From assembly GCF_001649575.2 (NCBI RefSeq), contig NC_051434.1:6321381-6385380 (forward strand): a stretch of 64,000 nucleotides of DNA, given 5' to 3'. Positions within the stretch are counted from its first letter, which is position 1. Each line of letters opens with the position of its first letter. Below the pieces are notes generated by a model, which worked only from the letters and a program-made list of their open reading frames with translations, searched no databases and had not been told where the DNA came from. Source of the DNA: Kryptolebias marmoratus (taxonomy: Eukaryota > Chordata > Actinopteri > Cyprinodontiformes > Rivulidae). This document shows, piece by piece, positions 1 through 12,800 of the stretch. The translations under genes and the position numbers were made by a program.

Positions 1-704
1 AAATAAACATTTGAAATATATGAGTTTGTATGTAATGTATGAATATAATATACAAGTTTCACTTTTTAAATGGAATTACTGAAATCGATCTACTTTTTCA
101 TGATATTCTAATTTTATGACCAGCACCTGTATATATATAAGTTAATTTTTTTCTTTCATATTTAGACCTTTGGGTTCCAGCTGACAGAAAAGGAATAGAC
201 TCTGTTCTCATAACTATATTAAATTTATCAGAAAGTGATCATAATAAAGAATATTCAGTTGCATCTTGACCTACTTTGCTGCACTTTTGTTTCATTTGAT
301 TTACATGTGCAAATGTACTAAAAAAAAAAAAGAGGCTTTGCTGAGTGTGTTGACGTTATGATTGAACATTTGGCAGCCTAAAGGGACCTTGATTTGAGCA
401 AAAATATCTCTGATTATGACAGCTATATGAGAATAAAATAACAGGCTTATACTAAATACAGAATTAATATACATCAGAATCAGTATGTGGCTGTGAATGA
501 AGCAATGAACAGGAATGTAGGATTATTAATTTTCTATTGAGTTTGTTATAAATTGTACAATAAAGAAAAAAACGGATAAAGTCAAAGAATCCCACCGTTT
601 AGATGCTGAACTCTCCAAAATGATGAATTAAAAGATCTGAATACTTTTCAGTTTTAAAACACTCCATTTCATAGCATAGTTTAAAAATCTGTGGAGATAC
701 AGAC
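1..704 (-). other. stt3b: partial intron 7 of stt3b
   Basis: This is AT-rich sequence after the exon 7 donor. No segment translates to the expected next STT3B block (YIAPWSGRFYSLWD), and no known repeat was recognised. Short A runs occur. Confidence 0.8.
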
Positions 705-851
705 CTGTGTATGTTAGATAGATGACTGTGAGGAAAACTACACAGGCAGCCAGAGAGATTCCGAGGAAAAAGAGCGTCTGAAACTCCTGTCGGGTGAGTC
801 TGTCTTTCAGGTACTGCAGGAAGGCGTACGCTTGGAGAAGTGCAAACACAC
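705..851 (-). CDS. stt3b: stt3b exon 7 (residues 308-357, last exon in window)
   Basis: The acceptor is TTTCTCAG followed by GT, which completes G308. The exon codes [20 protein letters not shown], then [16 protein letters not shown], and ends VIYLTYT plus one base of the next glycine. It holds a cytosolic amphipathic stretch and the next membrane helix. The donor is ACAG|GTCTGT, a weaker match to consensus than the other six because +3 is C. Translation past it (LYLHRF) leaves the family, which should continue with YIAPWSGRFY, so the splice is required. The next exon is not seen in bases 1-704 and must lie beyond the left edge. Confidence 0.94.
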
Positions 852-3800
852 CTGAGAAAAAGGCACAGGCAGACATAAAAGAGTGAGCAAACATACAAAG
901 AAAACTCAAAAGTGAATGTCTGAGGAGGCCCTGATTGATGCTGCTTCCTGCTGGGTACAAAGTGCGTTAAGAAGCTCTGTTGTCGTTTTTGCACAAAGCG
1001 GTCCAGGAGATCCCCCCCCTCGGCTGTTCACTCAGACGTTAAAGACAAATACCTCAGGACAACATATCAGAAATGCATAAGACATATCTGTGTACATAAG
1101 CCCTTCTCCTTCTTCACAGCTCCTGCGGTCCCACTTCTTTTCTCCATGACTTCCTCATGGCTGTTTCCTCTTTGCTCCTCTGGTCCATTCCATATAAAAA
1201 CTGAACCACAGAGCGACCTGGTTTCTTCTATTTTCGTCACCCAGCACCCATTCTCAAACTTTGCGTGAAATCTCCCCACTCCTCCGCAAGCCCGCCTCTG
1301 CCAGGAAAAGGTTCTCACCCATTTCCACGGTTAAGTTCCTGCCTGTCTCCTGGAGAGCTGCCGTGGTGCTAAAATGCTTGTCAATCTATGCCGCTCTGCT
1401 TTCTTGCCTGAGGGGGTGACATCTCATCGGCACTGATGGGTCCATGGCTCAGTCACTCTCTTCACATTTCCCACTGCGATCCATGAATGCCACCAGATGT
1501 TCCGAGCAGCTGCTACCTTCATGATGCTGACACCCACCTCCTCATTCAGAAAGTGGGGAGAAAAAACTGTGACAGGTAAACTTTGGAGGAGTATTACTTA
1601 AAAGTTACTCATAAGATGTTGAAACAGTCCCAGAAACAAAGATGCTGCATCTGCTGCAGTATGGAGGAAAAGGGGGCGAGAAAAAAAGCAAAAAGGCTTT
1701 CCTTGGATTCCAAAAGCTGCCAACAAGCAGACATGAATGGAAGAATCCTCTTACGTACGCATTCATCCCTGATCTCAGGCAGCAGATGGGCCCACTCAAG
1801 TGTTGAAACTCGGCAAGCTTTAATAAACTTTCCACAAGCGAAAATGGAAAGATCTTCACAAGCTACACCGGAACATGTTGCATGGAAAGGTGCTTTCTTT
1901 TATCTCTTTCTGTAAATGTTTTCCAGTCCAGTTTTCTCCCACAGAGAGCGACTAACACAGTCAGCAGAAAACAAATTAATTCCTGCTGCAGCCAACCAAC
2001 CTGAAAGCGTCCAGCATCGTGCATGAATGTAAATACACAACAAAACTTCAACAAATCATCCTGCATTAGTTAGAAATGCACCAATCAAACATCTGCAGGC
2101 TGATTCCAATTTTTGTGCAACTCTGAAATGATACCAAGTTCTCACCAGGAACTCAAACAGTATTATTTGCTCATTTTAAGCTGAATTAAAAAAAATATGA
2201 CTTTCTATTCATAATAAAATTTGAACAATTAAAACCTTTTACATATTTTAGGTTACAGAAGTGTGTTTTTGTTGGTGTGAATTTGTGGCTTAACTATGGT
2301 GCATTCACTGACCTGGAGCTAAAAAAAAAAATCTGATTTTTGAGTTGGATTGGCTGCTCACCAATCAGGCTATTTAATTAATAATCAATTTCTGAGAATT
2401 TCATTAAAATTCATCCACTGGTTCATGAGATATTCAGCTAATGCTACAGACAAAGCACAAACAAAAACATTACAGCGACAGGAAAACATTTTTTTTTTTC
2501 CGAGAACAAAACTATTCAAATAGATTGAACAGAAACCACTTTACTGAGAGGGTGGGACTTACCAGCAGCGGCCATGTGCTCGCTGGTTCTGATTGGCTGG
2601 AAGCCGACAAAGGGGACCTGCATTGACAGTATGAGTCCCACAATGTAGAAAGTGCTGTATGCTGTAAAAAAGAGACAACAATAAAAGGAGAAACAAAGAG
2701 AAAGACAAGGGAGACCAGATAAGAAATACAACAATGGAAAAAAATTACAGCTAAAAAAAAAGCTATTATTGCACTGTAGTTTTGGTCCCACTCAGGGAAA
2801 TCAACCTGAATAGAGGTGTTTAAAGTCTATTGATTTTCACTGCTGTACCTCATGGGGAGTAAATACAAAATAGCTAATCTAATGTCATTTAGTGAGAAAA
2901 TGGGAGTTGGCTCGGCACAGGGTGGCAGGGAGGCCTGGAGTGTGACAACGCTGCTGAGAATGGTGCGACTCCCACCTTTGTGGCTCAAGGGTGGTGGTGG
3001 GGAACTGATTCACAGACACACCAGCTTAATTAAGATTTCATACTCTTCCTGAAGAGTGTGCCTCGTTTTTGAAGTAGTTGTGCCTGCCCTCAGCAATCTC
3101 TTTTTCACACATCTGCTATTGATTCAAGACAGAAAGAGAGGAATTGTGAGGGAACATAGGCTGCAAGGCGTTTAATTAAAGTATGAGGGCTTTTTTTTTA
3201 CCCCCCTTTTTTTGCATGATCTTTATTTGAGGCTTAGAGACACCTGGCTCTGAAAAGAGGCGCCGAGATATGAAATGAGGAGGAGAGGTAAGAAACGGAG
3301 CAGGTGCTCTGTGACCTAATGGCGTCAAAATTTGCTTACGAACTTATTTCTCCATCATTCATTCGCTGTCATAAGGTGGAGTTTCTGAATGTCGCTCAGA
3401 TTGCAGACAGAAACAGTGAAAAGTAAAAGAACATTTTCCGCCTCATTTAGCCCTCCTCCTTCATGAAACAGAATCTCACTTTTGAAGAATAGTTTGGAGA
3501 TGGAGCAAACGTCGAACCCCTCTCGCTGTGAAGCGACCGTAATGCATTTCAAATCACTTAAAGACCATGCTTTGTGAGAAGAACTAATAATGATGCATAA
3601 ATGATACTTGACATGGTATCGTTTATCTTAACCACAGGAGCGCCTGCTGCAGACTCATGGCGACTGTGAGCCGACAATAAAACTGAGTGGTTTGGAGGAT
3701 TGAACTCGAGTTCTCTGAGCCAGCGGAGCAGGCAGCTGGAGTGGAACTGGGATGTTCTGAGGAATAACAAGCCTATCCTCCTCATCAGTGCTCTGCCTCT

Positions 3801-6800
3801 GGTTGTTACAAAAAGTAAAGAGGATCAGGTAGCAGGTGGCTGCATTTACTGTTAAGCGGTGTGTGTGTGGGTGTGCGGATGTCTGCAATACTAATGATGA
3901 AATGCTCGTGGCTGAGGCTCATTTCGAGGTCAAATGTTTGAGTAACAATGTTTGAAAACACATGGGGGAGAGAGGTGGATCGCATGTTTATCGCATACAT
4001 TTATTTTTATTACCACTGGGAAATGATCTCTGCACACAATGTCTGTCTGTATTTCAGCCGGTGCATATGAAGACGTTTTGAATACCAGGCCAATATCGAG
4101 TGTAGTTCAGATCCTCGTGCGGGGTGTGCTCGTGTCTGTTTGCATCTCACCGATATAAACCCTCCTGCTGTAACGTTGCATTAGCAGCAGCACGAACACA
4201 TGCAGAGGAATCAAGTTGATGATGAACACGTATCCTCCCCATGCTGACACCTACAAGACACAATCAAAGAAGATCAGTATACATCATGTGAACACTGAAA
4301 ATTAAAATGGTCAGTTCTTAGTTTTGTTTTTATTTCTGACCATGTTGATGAGCTAAGGGTTAGTCTAAATGAGGCAAACACCAAGGTCTAGTTAAAAATG
4401 GCCAAATTCGAAGAACTGATGCAGCCGTCGAGACTTGCATATATTTTTTTAACACCGGCACCTGGTAGTGACATGCCAAGCTGTTTCTTAATGCTGCTCT
4501 TCCAGTAGGTGTGCTTTTTTAGGATACAACTCCTCGTGCCTACAACACCTACTGACACAATTTCAGTGTCCCATTTCTGTCACTGTAGAATATTAAGTGG
4601 AAACTATAGTTATTGATCAGTTTAGACCAATAACCACGTATTCTGACCACTTTACTATCAGAATACACGCACCCTCATCCATGCTGACCCATTGGTCCAG
4701 TGAAAATGAAGGAATATAATGCTAGCAGAAATACCAGCAGCACACATCTCTCTACCCGAGGCCTGTTTCATTAGATTATTTATCAGCTGCAGGACTTAAG
4801 GTGAGTAAACTTTAATTTACCTTCAGTTCCAACCATGTGGACACATTTTAAAGCACAAAAAATGAAACAGGAAAAGGTCCTAAATCATAAATCGGCAGCT
4901 GAAACTGCTTTCTCTGCTTTTAAACAGTTTGTTGTTGTTTTGACACTTGCTGGGAAATACAGTGATAATTAGCCCTGCAGGAGTAAGGAACTAAGTAAGC
5001 ATGAACCGTATTAGAAGCATGAATTGTTGGGCTTATGTTTGCAGTGGTGGCTGAGGGGTCAAAGAAAAAATTAATTAGTAGTATTTTTGCTTAAAATATC
5101 CATCCCTACTACTTACACAGAATTAGGTGTTCATTTGCAAGTGCAAATAGCAAATAGCAGCAGATAGCTGAAGCACTTCCATAGCCAACGATGCTCCCAA
5201 ATTGACAGTAATGTAAAGGTTTATACAATACTGCTCCAATGAAGCATTACACAACTGGGGGGATTGGAGGTGTTTTAATGCAGAAGCATCTGTATGGTCA
5301 GAACTCAACTACTCCTCCAAACTGAGTTAATACATCTGCAACAGTTGAGATATTACTTGTTCATAACCTTTAATCAGAACTCCACTTCAAAAGATCTGAG
5401 CTATATCTTTAAAGGTTAAAAATAACAGAAAGCTACACTTTAAATATTAAGCAGCACAAGTATTCTGAATTAGACAATTTCAAACCCTAAAAAACACGGT
5501 TAAAAAATACATTAAAGAAAAATAAAAAAACACTAATTCTGTTGATTTTGGTCTTAAAGATCAGAGTAGAGTTTTTCCTAATATTACAGATTAATATTCT
5601 ACCATAATGAAATTTCAAGCTACTGTAGCTCATGAGTGGTACTTGTAGACAGTTGCTATTAAACTTCAACCTCTGGCAACAATTAATGTGAACACTGGGT
5701 TTCTAATGTAACCAGATTATTCAGAATGTGCTATCTGCCCTAAAACACTTCTGTAGCAAATAGAAACTATAGTCAGTAAACACTTGTCAAATAATTAAAT
5801 CATTGTCTTTTCTCAAAAAATTGATCCTCTGAGCCCAATATAATGTTGCCCCCCTCAAAAAAAGAAAAGAAAAAAGCCGCCCACACTAAGGAGGCATTCA
5901 AAGGACGTTACTTCCTAACTGTACTTGTTTTTGGTCAAACAGAGCAGCAGACAAACAAGAATACAGAGACAGAAAATCAAAGATCTGCGCTAAAATGTTA
6001 AAACGAGAAAACTGGGAAAACAGCAGCGAGAGAGAGTACATTAATCAAGGTGATTAAATATATGCAAAATATTTAATCTATTTTCCCAACAGCTTGTAAG
6101 AAAGTGTTTTTGCATCTGCTAAGAACAATTAAAAGTGTGTTTATACACGTTTTCATCACAGCAGAAATGAGTAGGTCATGTTCGATGGAGAAAAAAAAAA
6201 AATCCAACATTAAGGCAGAGAATAAAAACAAATCTAAAATTCTTGCTGGTGCAATTATCTTTTGGCAGCCACTGGCATCTGTTGTCTCAGATGGTGACAA
6301 CCAATTAGAAGCCTGTGAACCGTAACTTGAATAAATACCAAAGATGACTTCAATTTAAGAGTCATTTTCAGTGTTGACACAGGAATGGCTGATCAAGGCT
6401 TTCAGACTATCTGGAAATTAATGAAACAATAACAGTGGAAACACAGTGAGGGGCAGCCAGTGACGCATCTTGCTGTGTTAATTTCAAGGAAAACAGAATA
6501 TGCACAGCAGGATTAAGGGGAAGTCTGGAGGGGGAGCCTGAGAAGCTAATCAAAATTCCTTCAGCACATCAGGCCAAAACTAACTGCAATTTAATATCCT
6601 GCGTTCAACAATGGAGTCTGAGCAGCTCCTTAGCACTCTGCTCTACTAAAGCGCACAGTGACGTGAGAGCAGCGCGTTCATTCAGACATGCGGCAAAAGT
6701 CATGTTGCAGAGAAAAGACGAACAAGTCAACCGCGAACTCAAATTAATTTACAACCATGCAAACTTATAAAACAGGTTCTTTCACGTTTGTCACTATGAA

Positions 6801-9800
6801 TTCGTTATTATGACTAAATAAAGGTGCTCAAAAGTTGAATACTTTTTCCTAAAAGTCCAAATTTATAAGGATGTGAGGCTCAATACGGTTTAATAAAGAT
6901 GGAAGATTAATGCTAACCATCTGCAGTTATTTAAAGGATTTCTAATAATTAGTGGGGATAAAATTTGAAAAGTTCATTGTTATGTTACCTGCATAAAATA
7001 AGTGTTTTATCTTTTCCATGCCTTTAAATTGGCTGATTTTTAGAATCATGTTTTAATTGATACTTGATGCTTTAAATCCCATAAGTAGCTCTCAACTCAA
7101 AGAGGTTATAACTTATCTACTGGAATGCATTTTTGTCAGAGTCAATATTATACCTAAATATGTTGTTTTACATAAAACCTACCAACTTAACCTTTTATTG
7201 AACAAAAGTGCATTTTATGCAGTTTAAGTAGTAAGGGTCCATTTATCCTAATCTCAAAGTGCCAGTGGAAGGTTAAGCTTTAACCTCCAGAGTGGAAAGC
7301 CATCAGTAATGTCTCCAGCATCTTTGTTGTGGTCATTATGGCTGCTGCATTATCTGAGACCCCGGAGACTCTTTGTCACAGTCAATGTCTGCAGTCAAAA
7401 CTGTGTTAGAAACTTTTAAGTCGATAAGACTCTAAATGTAACCGTGTTTGAGGATATTGTCTATAAATTGGGTTTAAATACAAAGAGTTGGGGCTGATGG
7501 GAATTTTATTAGATCTGCATGCATTTACTTGTAAATGTTCATACTTAACATAACTGTGACATCTCAAAATCCCTTGGCTTTTATTTTGCTTTAACTTTTT
7601 AGTTATTTAAAAGCCTTTTCAGGCACAAATTCCTTTAAAGCGTAATCAGTAGCTAAGACTAAAAATCAACCATTAGCTGGAAGTCCATTGTGCAAAGCAA
7701 TTATGTTTTGTTACTATGAACGGTTTTATTTATTCTGTTCCTGTTCGTGTTAAAGAGAATCGAAATAAACCAAAGGACTAGACGAATGTTTGTGTCTTAA
7801 TAAAAGGTTCTAGATGAATGATGTATGAAGAAGTCATAGAAACACTTATAACAAATCAGAGCATGATTAGATTTTTTAATTCATTCAGCATGTTGAGGTA
7901 TTTTACAAAGAAATGAAAAGAATGATAAAAAAGGCTTCATTGCTGTGTTCACTTTATTTGGAGTGGGCATCTGTTAATCGTTGCAATTTGATGTAGACAT
8001 GAACAATTTTCAATTGATTTTAAAACGCAAGAAATCAATTATTTGATGTTAATATTGTCATGCTAAAGAACACAAAAAGGTAGAACCAGGGATTGCATGT
8101 TATGTTTCACACTTTGGAGCCAATTTAGAAGACGAGCAGGAAAGCCATTACTGGGCTGTGGAGAGAGACCAATAAGTCTCAGAAACACTAAAGACTGTGG
8201 GTAAAATCGCTCTAACGTAACACATGGACACCCATTGCCACAGAATCTTATCACCATTTTTTTGGGTACATTTATTACATTTAGTTCCCAAGATCTTGTT
8301 TGAATGAAAACTTTTATACTGCAGTGTACAGCAAGATATTTCGGTTCTTTTTGAGATTCTATGCTCAGGATTTTGTTTGAAGTGTAACCACAGATGCATC
8401 AATATCGCAGCCTTCTGATTTACAATCGAATCAAATCACATGGTGCCTAAAGATTCCCAAAACTTACACTTCATATGGTTTGATAGTAATTGTTTTGATC
8501 TACAAGTCTGGGGACTACAGACGATCTTTATTCATCCACGTCAGACACAGAAAGGCAACAATGCAACCTGATTGCAGCATTTCCTCTCAAGTCTTGAGCT
8601 CACAATCAAAAACGAGGGAAAAAAAGGCAGTGGAGTAAACAACATTCTGGTCACAGAGGACCATGAAAAGATGAATGCCCAGGGCAAAAGCCGTTCCTGT
8701 GTGTCTGTGCATGTTTACAAACAAACCCTACATGTAGTAATGGTTCTAACAACCAGCCGCCTGCTAGAGTCAGACGGCAAAAAGGCGAGAATCAGAAAAT
8801 GTTTGGGGATGAGTCTTCTGGCTGTTATCACCTTGTGAAGTTTATGCAGGGTTTATCTGATGACCACGAACCTCTTTGAAGACAGGATGTAGGATATAGA
8901 GAAAACGGCATGCACGGGGAGAGGGGTTTTACTAAGCGTGCACATACAAATGTATTTTCTGTTTTGAAGAAATGTAGGTTTTTCTGTCTATGAATGCAAC
9001 CTCTCTTATTTTAGGCCTCTTAATTTGGTCAAAAACAAAATCTATTTGAATCCAACTTATGTTATTTATCAATTCACAACAAGATGCTGTTAAATCAGTG
9101 CTGGTCTGTGTACAAAGACCACACCATTGCTTGACTTCAATACAATGCATCGTGCAGTATTTTGATTTGAATGAAGACTTTTTTTCCCCTCAGAGTATTT
9201 AATCAGCACTTGATTGTGTAACAAAAAGAAAAGAGAAAAAGACCTGCACCGACCTTCACGGGTTACTCAGAGGACTAACAGTTGTAGAAAACTGATATTA
9301 GGAAATAAATTCACTTGCTTCTTACCATTTAATCCGACATCACCCACTCTACAGCCTCGCCCCTGGAGGGTTAACAGTTGATACGCAGCTCAGAAAAAGG
9401 TTCCTGTCCATCAGTGCATTTAACTGCTCAGATCCTCCTCTTAATCTCATCCAGCTCCATCTTCTCTCCTCTGATTACACCAATATGCAGCCAGTATTAG
9501 AGCTCTCCCTTCATGTTTCATATCTGCCTAATAACAGTGTCACATTCAATTAAACCCTACAGGAAAATATAACGAAGGCTTGATTAAAATGACAGTATAG
9601 GACGATAATGTGGTAAAAAATTACTTTGGTCTAAGCAGTGTATGCAACACTTTGTATGAAAGACCAAAAGCAGCTGGCGGGTGTTACTGATGGAGACTTA
9701 TAGGCCTGGTTTGTTGCTCTCTGCAGGTGGACTGATCTGCAGAGGAGCATCACATTACAGAGGAGGAGTGGGTAGAAACGAGAAGTAGTAATAAGGAGAA

Positions 9801-12800
9801 AGCAAACTTTGTTCTCACTGCTTCTGAAAAGTTCTGTGTCACAATCAGATCTCTTATTTTGTATTTCTCACATCTGCCCTCTTTGTCCTTCTCCTTATCT
9901 TTAAGCCCTCCCCCTGTATTTCTGTCTGTTTTGTCTCCTATTCATCTTTCCACCAATCCCTTCTCCATAATCTCCCGTCTCTTCAGTCCCCTCTGCAGTT
10001 TGATCGATGAAGCTGGATTTCGGTAATCTGCTGGATTTGACATCTGTCTTGCTGCCGGCCAAATAGATTTAGCTCGGAACGAAGAAGAAGCTGGTGATTT
10101 TCATAGACGCTCATGCAAACAATCTGTCACGGAGGCACTGTGCCTGGACGGCCTTTTTTATCTTCTCTCACTCATCAACCCCCTGATGGGCTTGTGTCTA
10201 AATTGATAAATAATGCAGGAAAGCCACCAGCTAAACTGCTTCTAACCTTTTCTCTACATTCACATGAAACTGCAAAAGAGAAGGCTGCAGAGCTGATTAT
10301 CATGAAAGGGTTTAGAATTGGAACAAGCTGCACATAAACTGCAGGAAAATTTAAAAGTAAATTTACAACCCTGTGCACTTTCGCTCAGTTCAAGAAAATT
10401 AGATATTTTATGTTTTAAAGACAGCAGGTGATGTCTTTAGCAAGCATTTCACATAAGCTACCTCCAGAAATAAATATTTTGTGATGGCAAGGTTAGGAAG
10501 GAGTCTGGTGGACCAACAATATATTCATTCCTGACTCTCTCTGCAGCTTCATGTTTAGTTTTGCTGCGCTACATTAAACACACCAGCTCTCGGGAACAGA
10601 AAGAATGTGTAGATCACTGAACATTTGTGCCACAATCTGTTCAAATGTAACACCTGGGAAGAACAGGATGGATCCGGAGCTCTGGAGCTGCATTTACATC
10701 AACTGTGTTCACGGTGGGCGCTTAACTAAAGTTAAAATCCATAGTGAATCAAACATTTAACAGAATAAAAGATGGAAAAATGTCACTGGACTTTGACATT
10801 TTGATCAAATTTGTCAGTAAAACTTAAAATAGGAGGTGATAACGTCCTTAAAGCTGAGGTCATGCTGTATTAAACTGATTCAGCTGTCCGCTCGTTTTAA
10901 ATCTGCCTCCTGACTTCTGATAAACACTGTGGCCGGTGTTCTCCTACTGTATAAATATTACAGTATTTTTCTTCAGGCCTTCTCACCATTAAAGCCTGAC
11001 GGTGTGAGCATGTCTGATAGTTTCCCCTCACTCTTTGATTTAACGCAACAGACCACGCTGGCTTAAGATAACTGGTGCAAACAATTCATTTAAGCCCTTT
11101 CAGTGTGGTAATAATGCCAGCTATCTTTTGTAATGTCACTGTCTGACAAAATATTTTGTTTCAAATCGATTTTGCCATCAGATATTATACAAACAAAAAA
11201 CCAAAGTCTTGCTCCAATTTTTGATGCAGGAAGTTGAAACAGACATTGAACAGATCTATATATCGAACGAGGCCAATTAAAACAGCTCATAAACAAAGAG
11301 ACAGACAGAAACTTGCAGCATTGCTTTATTCACCATTTCTTCAGAGGAAAAAATAAGCAGAAAGTTTTTGTTAATCTGATTCGTACTTCTTAGAGGATAC
11401 GGTCTTAAAAAAAATGGACGTGAGAAAAATATTCTAAAGATAACTCTGCTGCTTGCTTGGAATAAAGTAAATATTGCCCAGGACATGAACAGTTTTTATA
11501 ATAAGGTCAGCCATTTATGTCTCAAACCACTTCAATGCGATCTGAATGCTTCCTAAAATTATCCTGTGTTAACATTTGCATTTAGTCTTGTCCTCTTGTG
11601 ATTACATCACCCTGTTTGCAAAAAAATGTTTATGGCTTCCATCCAGAATAAATTAAGTTCATGACAAAATGTTTGCCACAGTAAGTAATCTTTTCATGTC
11701 ATTTCTTCAGTTATTTTGTCTCATTTTCCCCCCAAATCAGAAAAGTGCTGTAAAACAGACAAGAAACTTTCCTTTAAATACATCCAGTTTGCTAAAAAGT
11801 TAATGCAGCTGCCAAAGCTTTCAAAGAAGACCTTAATCAATGAATAAATCTGACCTTTAGTTCACACGAACGAGTGTCTGATTAGTCTACATTTCCAAGT
11901 GTTTGGAGGTGAACTGTTCTTACCATGTAGAAATAGGAGAGACAGCAGCCGATGGTCCAGAATACTGAGCCGGTCTTCACAGACTTCACCTGGAAGCATA
12001 AAAACAGAAATAAGATACTGGGATCTGTCAGCACATACACTTCATGTAAAGTAAGTCTTGTTGATCTCAGTTTGTGTTTTAAAAATCAGAAAAACCTCCA
12101 CAGGATGCATATTTCCTTCAATATTTACATTTTTCAGTTACAAGAAAATCTAAGAACCAAGAGCAGGTTTTTTTTCTTTGTTCCAAAGATTTACGCTGGA
12201 GTGCCAGAGAAGACTGATTCACACAAGGTCACTTAGCAATCCTGTAAACAAGGCTTTATCAAGCAGCTGACAAGGAAAGCAGGTGTGCAAGTTGACAATT
12301 AAAATCACTTCTAAATGCGTGCGCACACACACTCGTACAACAGAAGACACATTTCAGAGTGACCTTTAAAAAGATCCAACTCGGAGTACCAGTGCAACTG
12401 GGATGGAAGATGTTGTCAAGAAGCGTGATTGCGTTCAACAATGCCCCATTACTGAGAAAAGAGAATCAATGGCTGCTGGACCGAGGTGGCACCACCCTGC
12501 AGAACTCTGACACCGACCTCCGGATCAAACAGTTGCACGCTCCGATGATGCTTTATGATGCAGGTCAATACACCCCCAAAGACACAAATGAACAGTCCAC
12601 AAAATGGTTATTCAGTTCCTGTGAACATGGAGTTTATTTTAAAGCAGATGAAGGAAATGAGAACATTTCTGAGTTTAGTGGGTCTCTGAGTGGGTTGGCA
12701 TGACAGAACAATTAAGCCCAAAAAAGAAAAGATTTTTCTCTTCGGCTCATGTGATTTACAATAGTTTTGTTGCAAGTCATTTTATTAGGCTATAAAAAGA

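Noticed and set aside
12359..12703. 114-codon plus-strand ORF in intron 3
   Set aside because: No recognisable domain, no supporting splice or promoter signals, and antisense to the host gene. Chance is the simplest reading.
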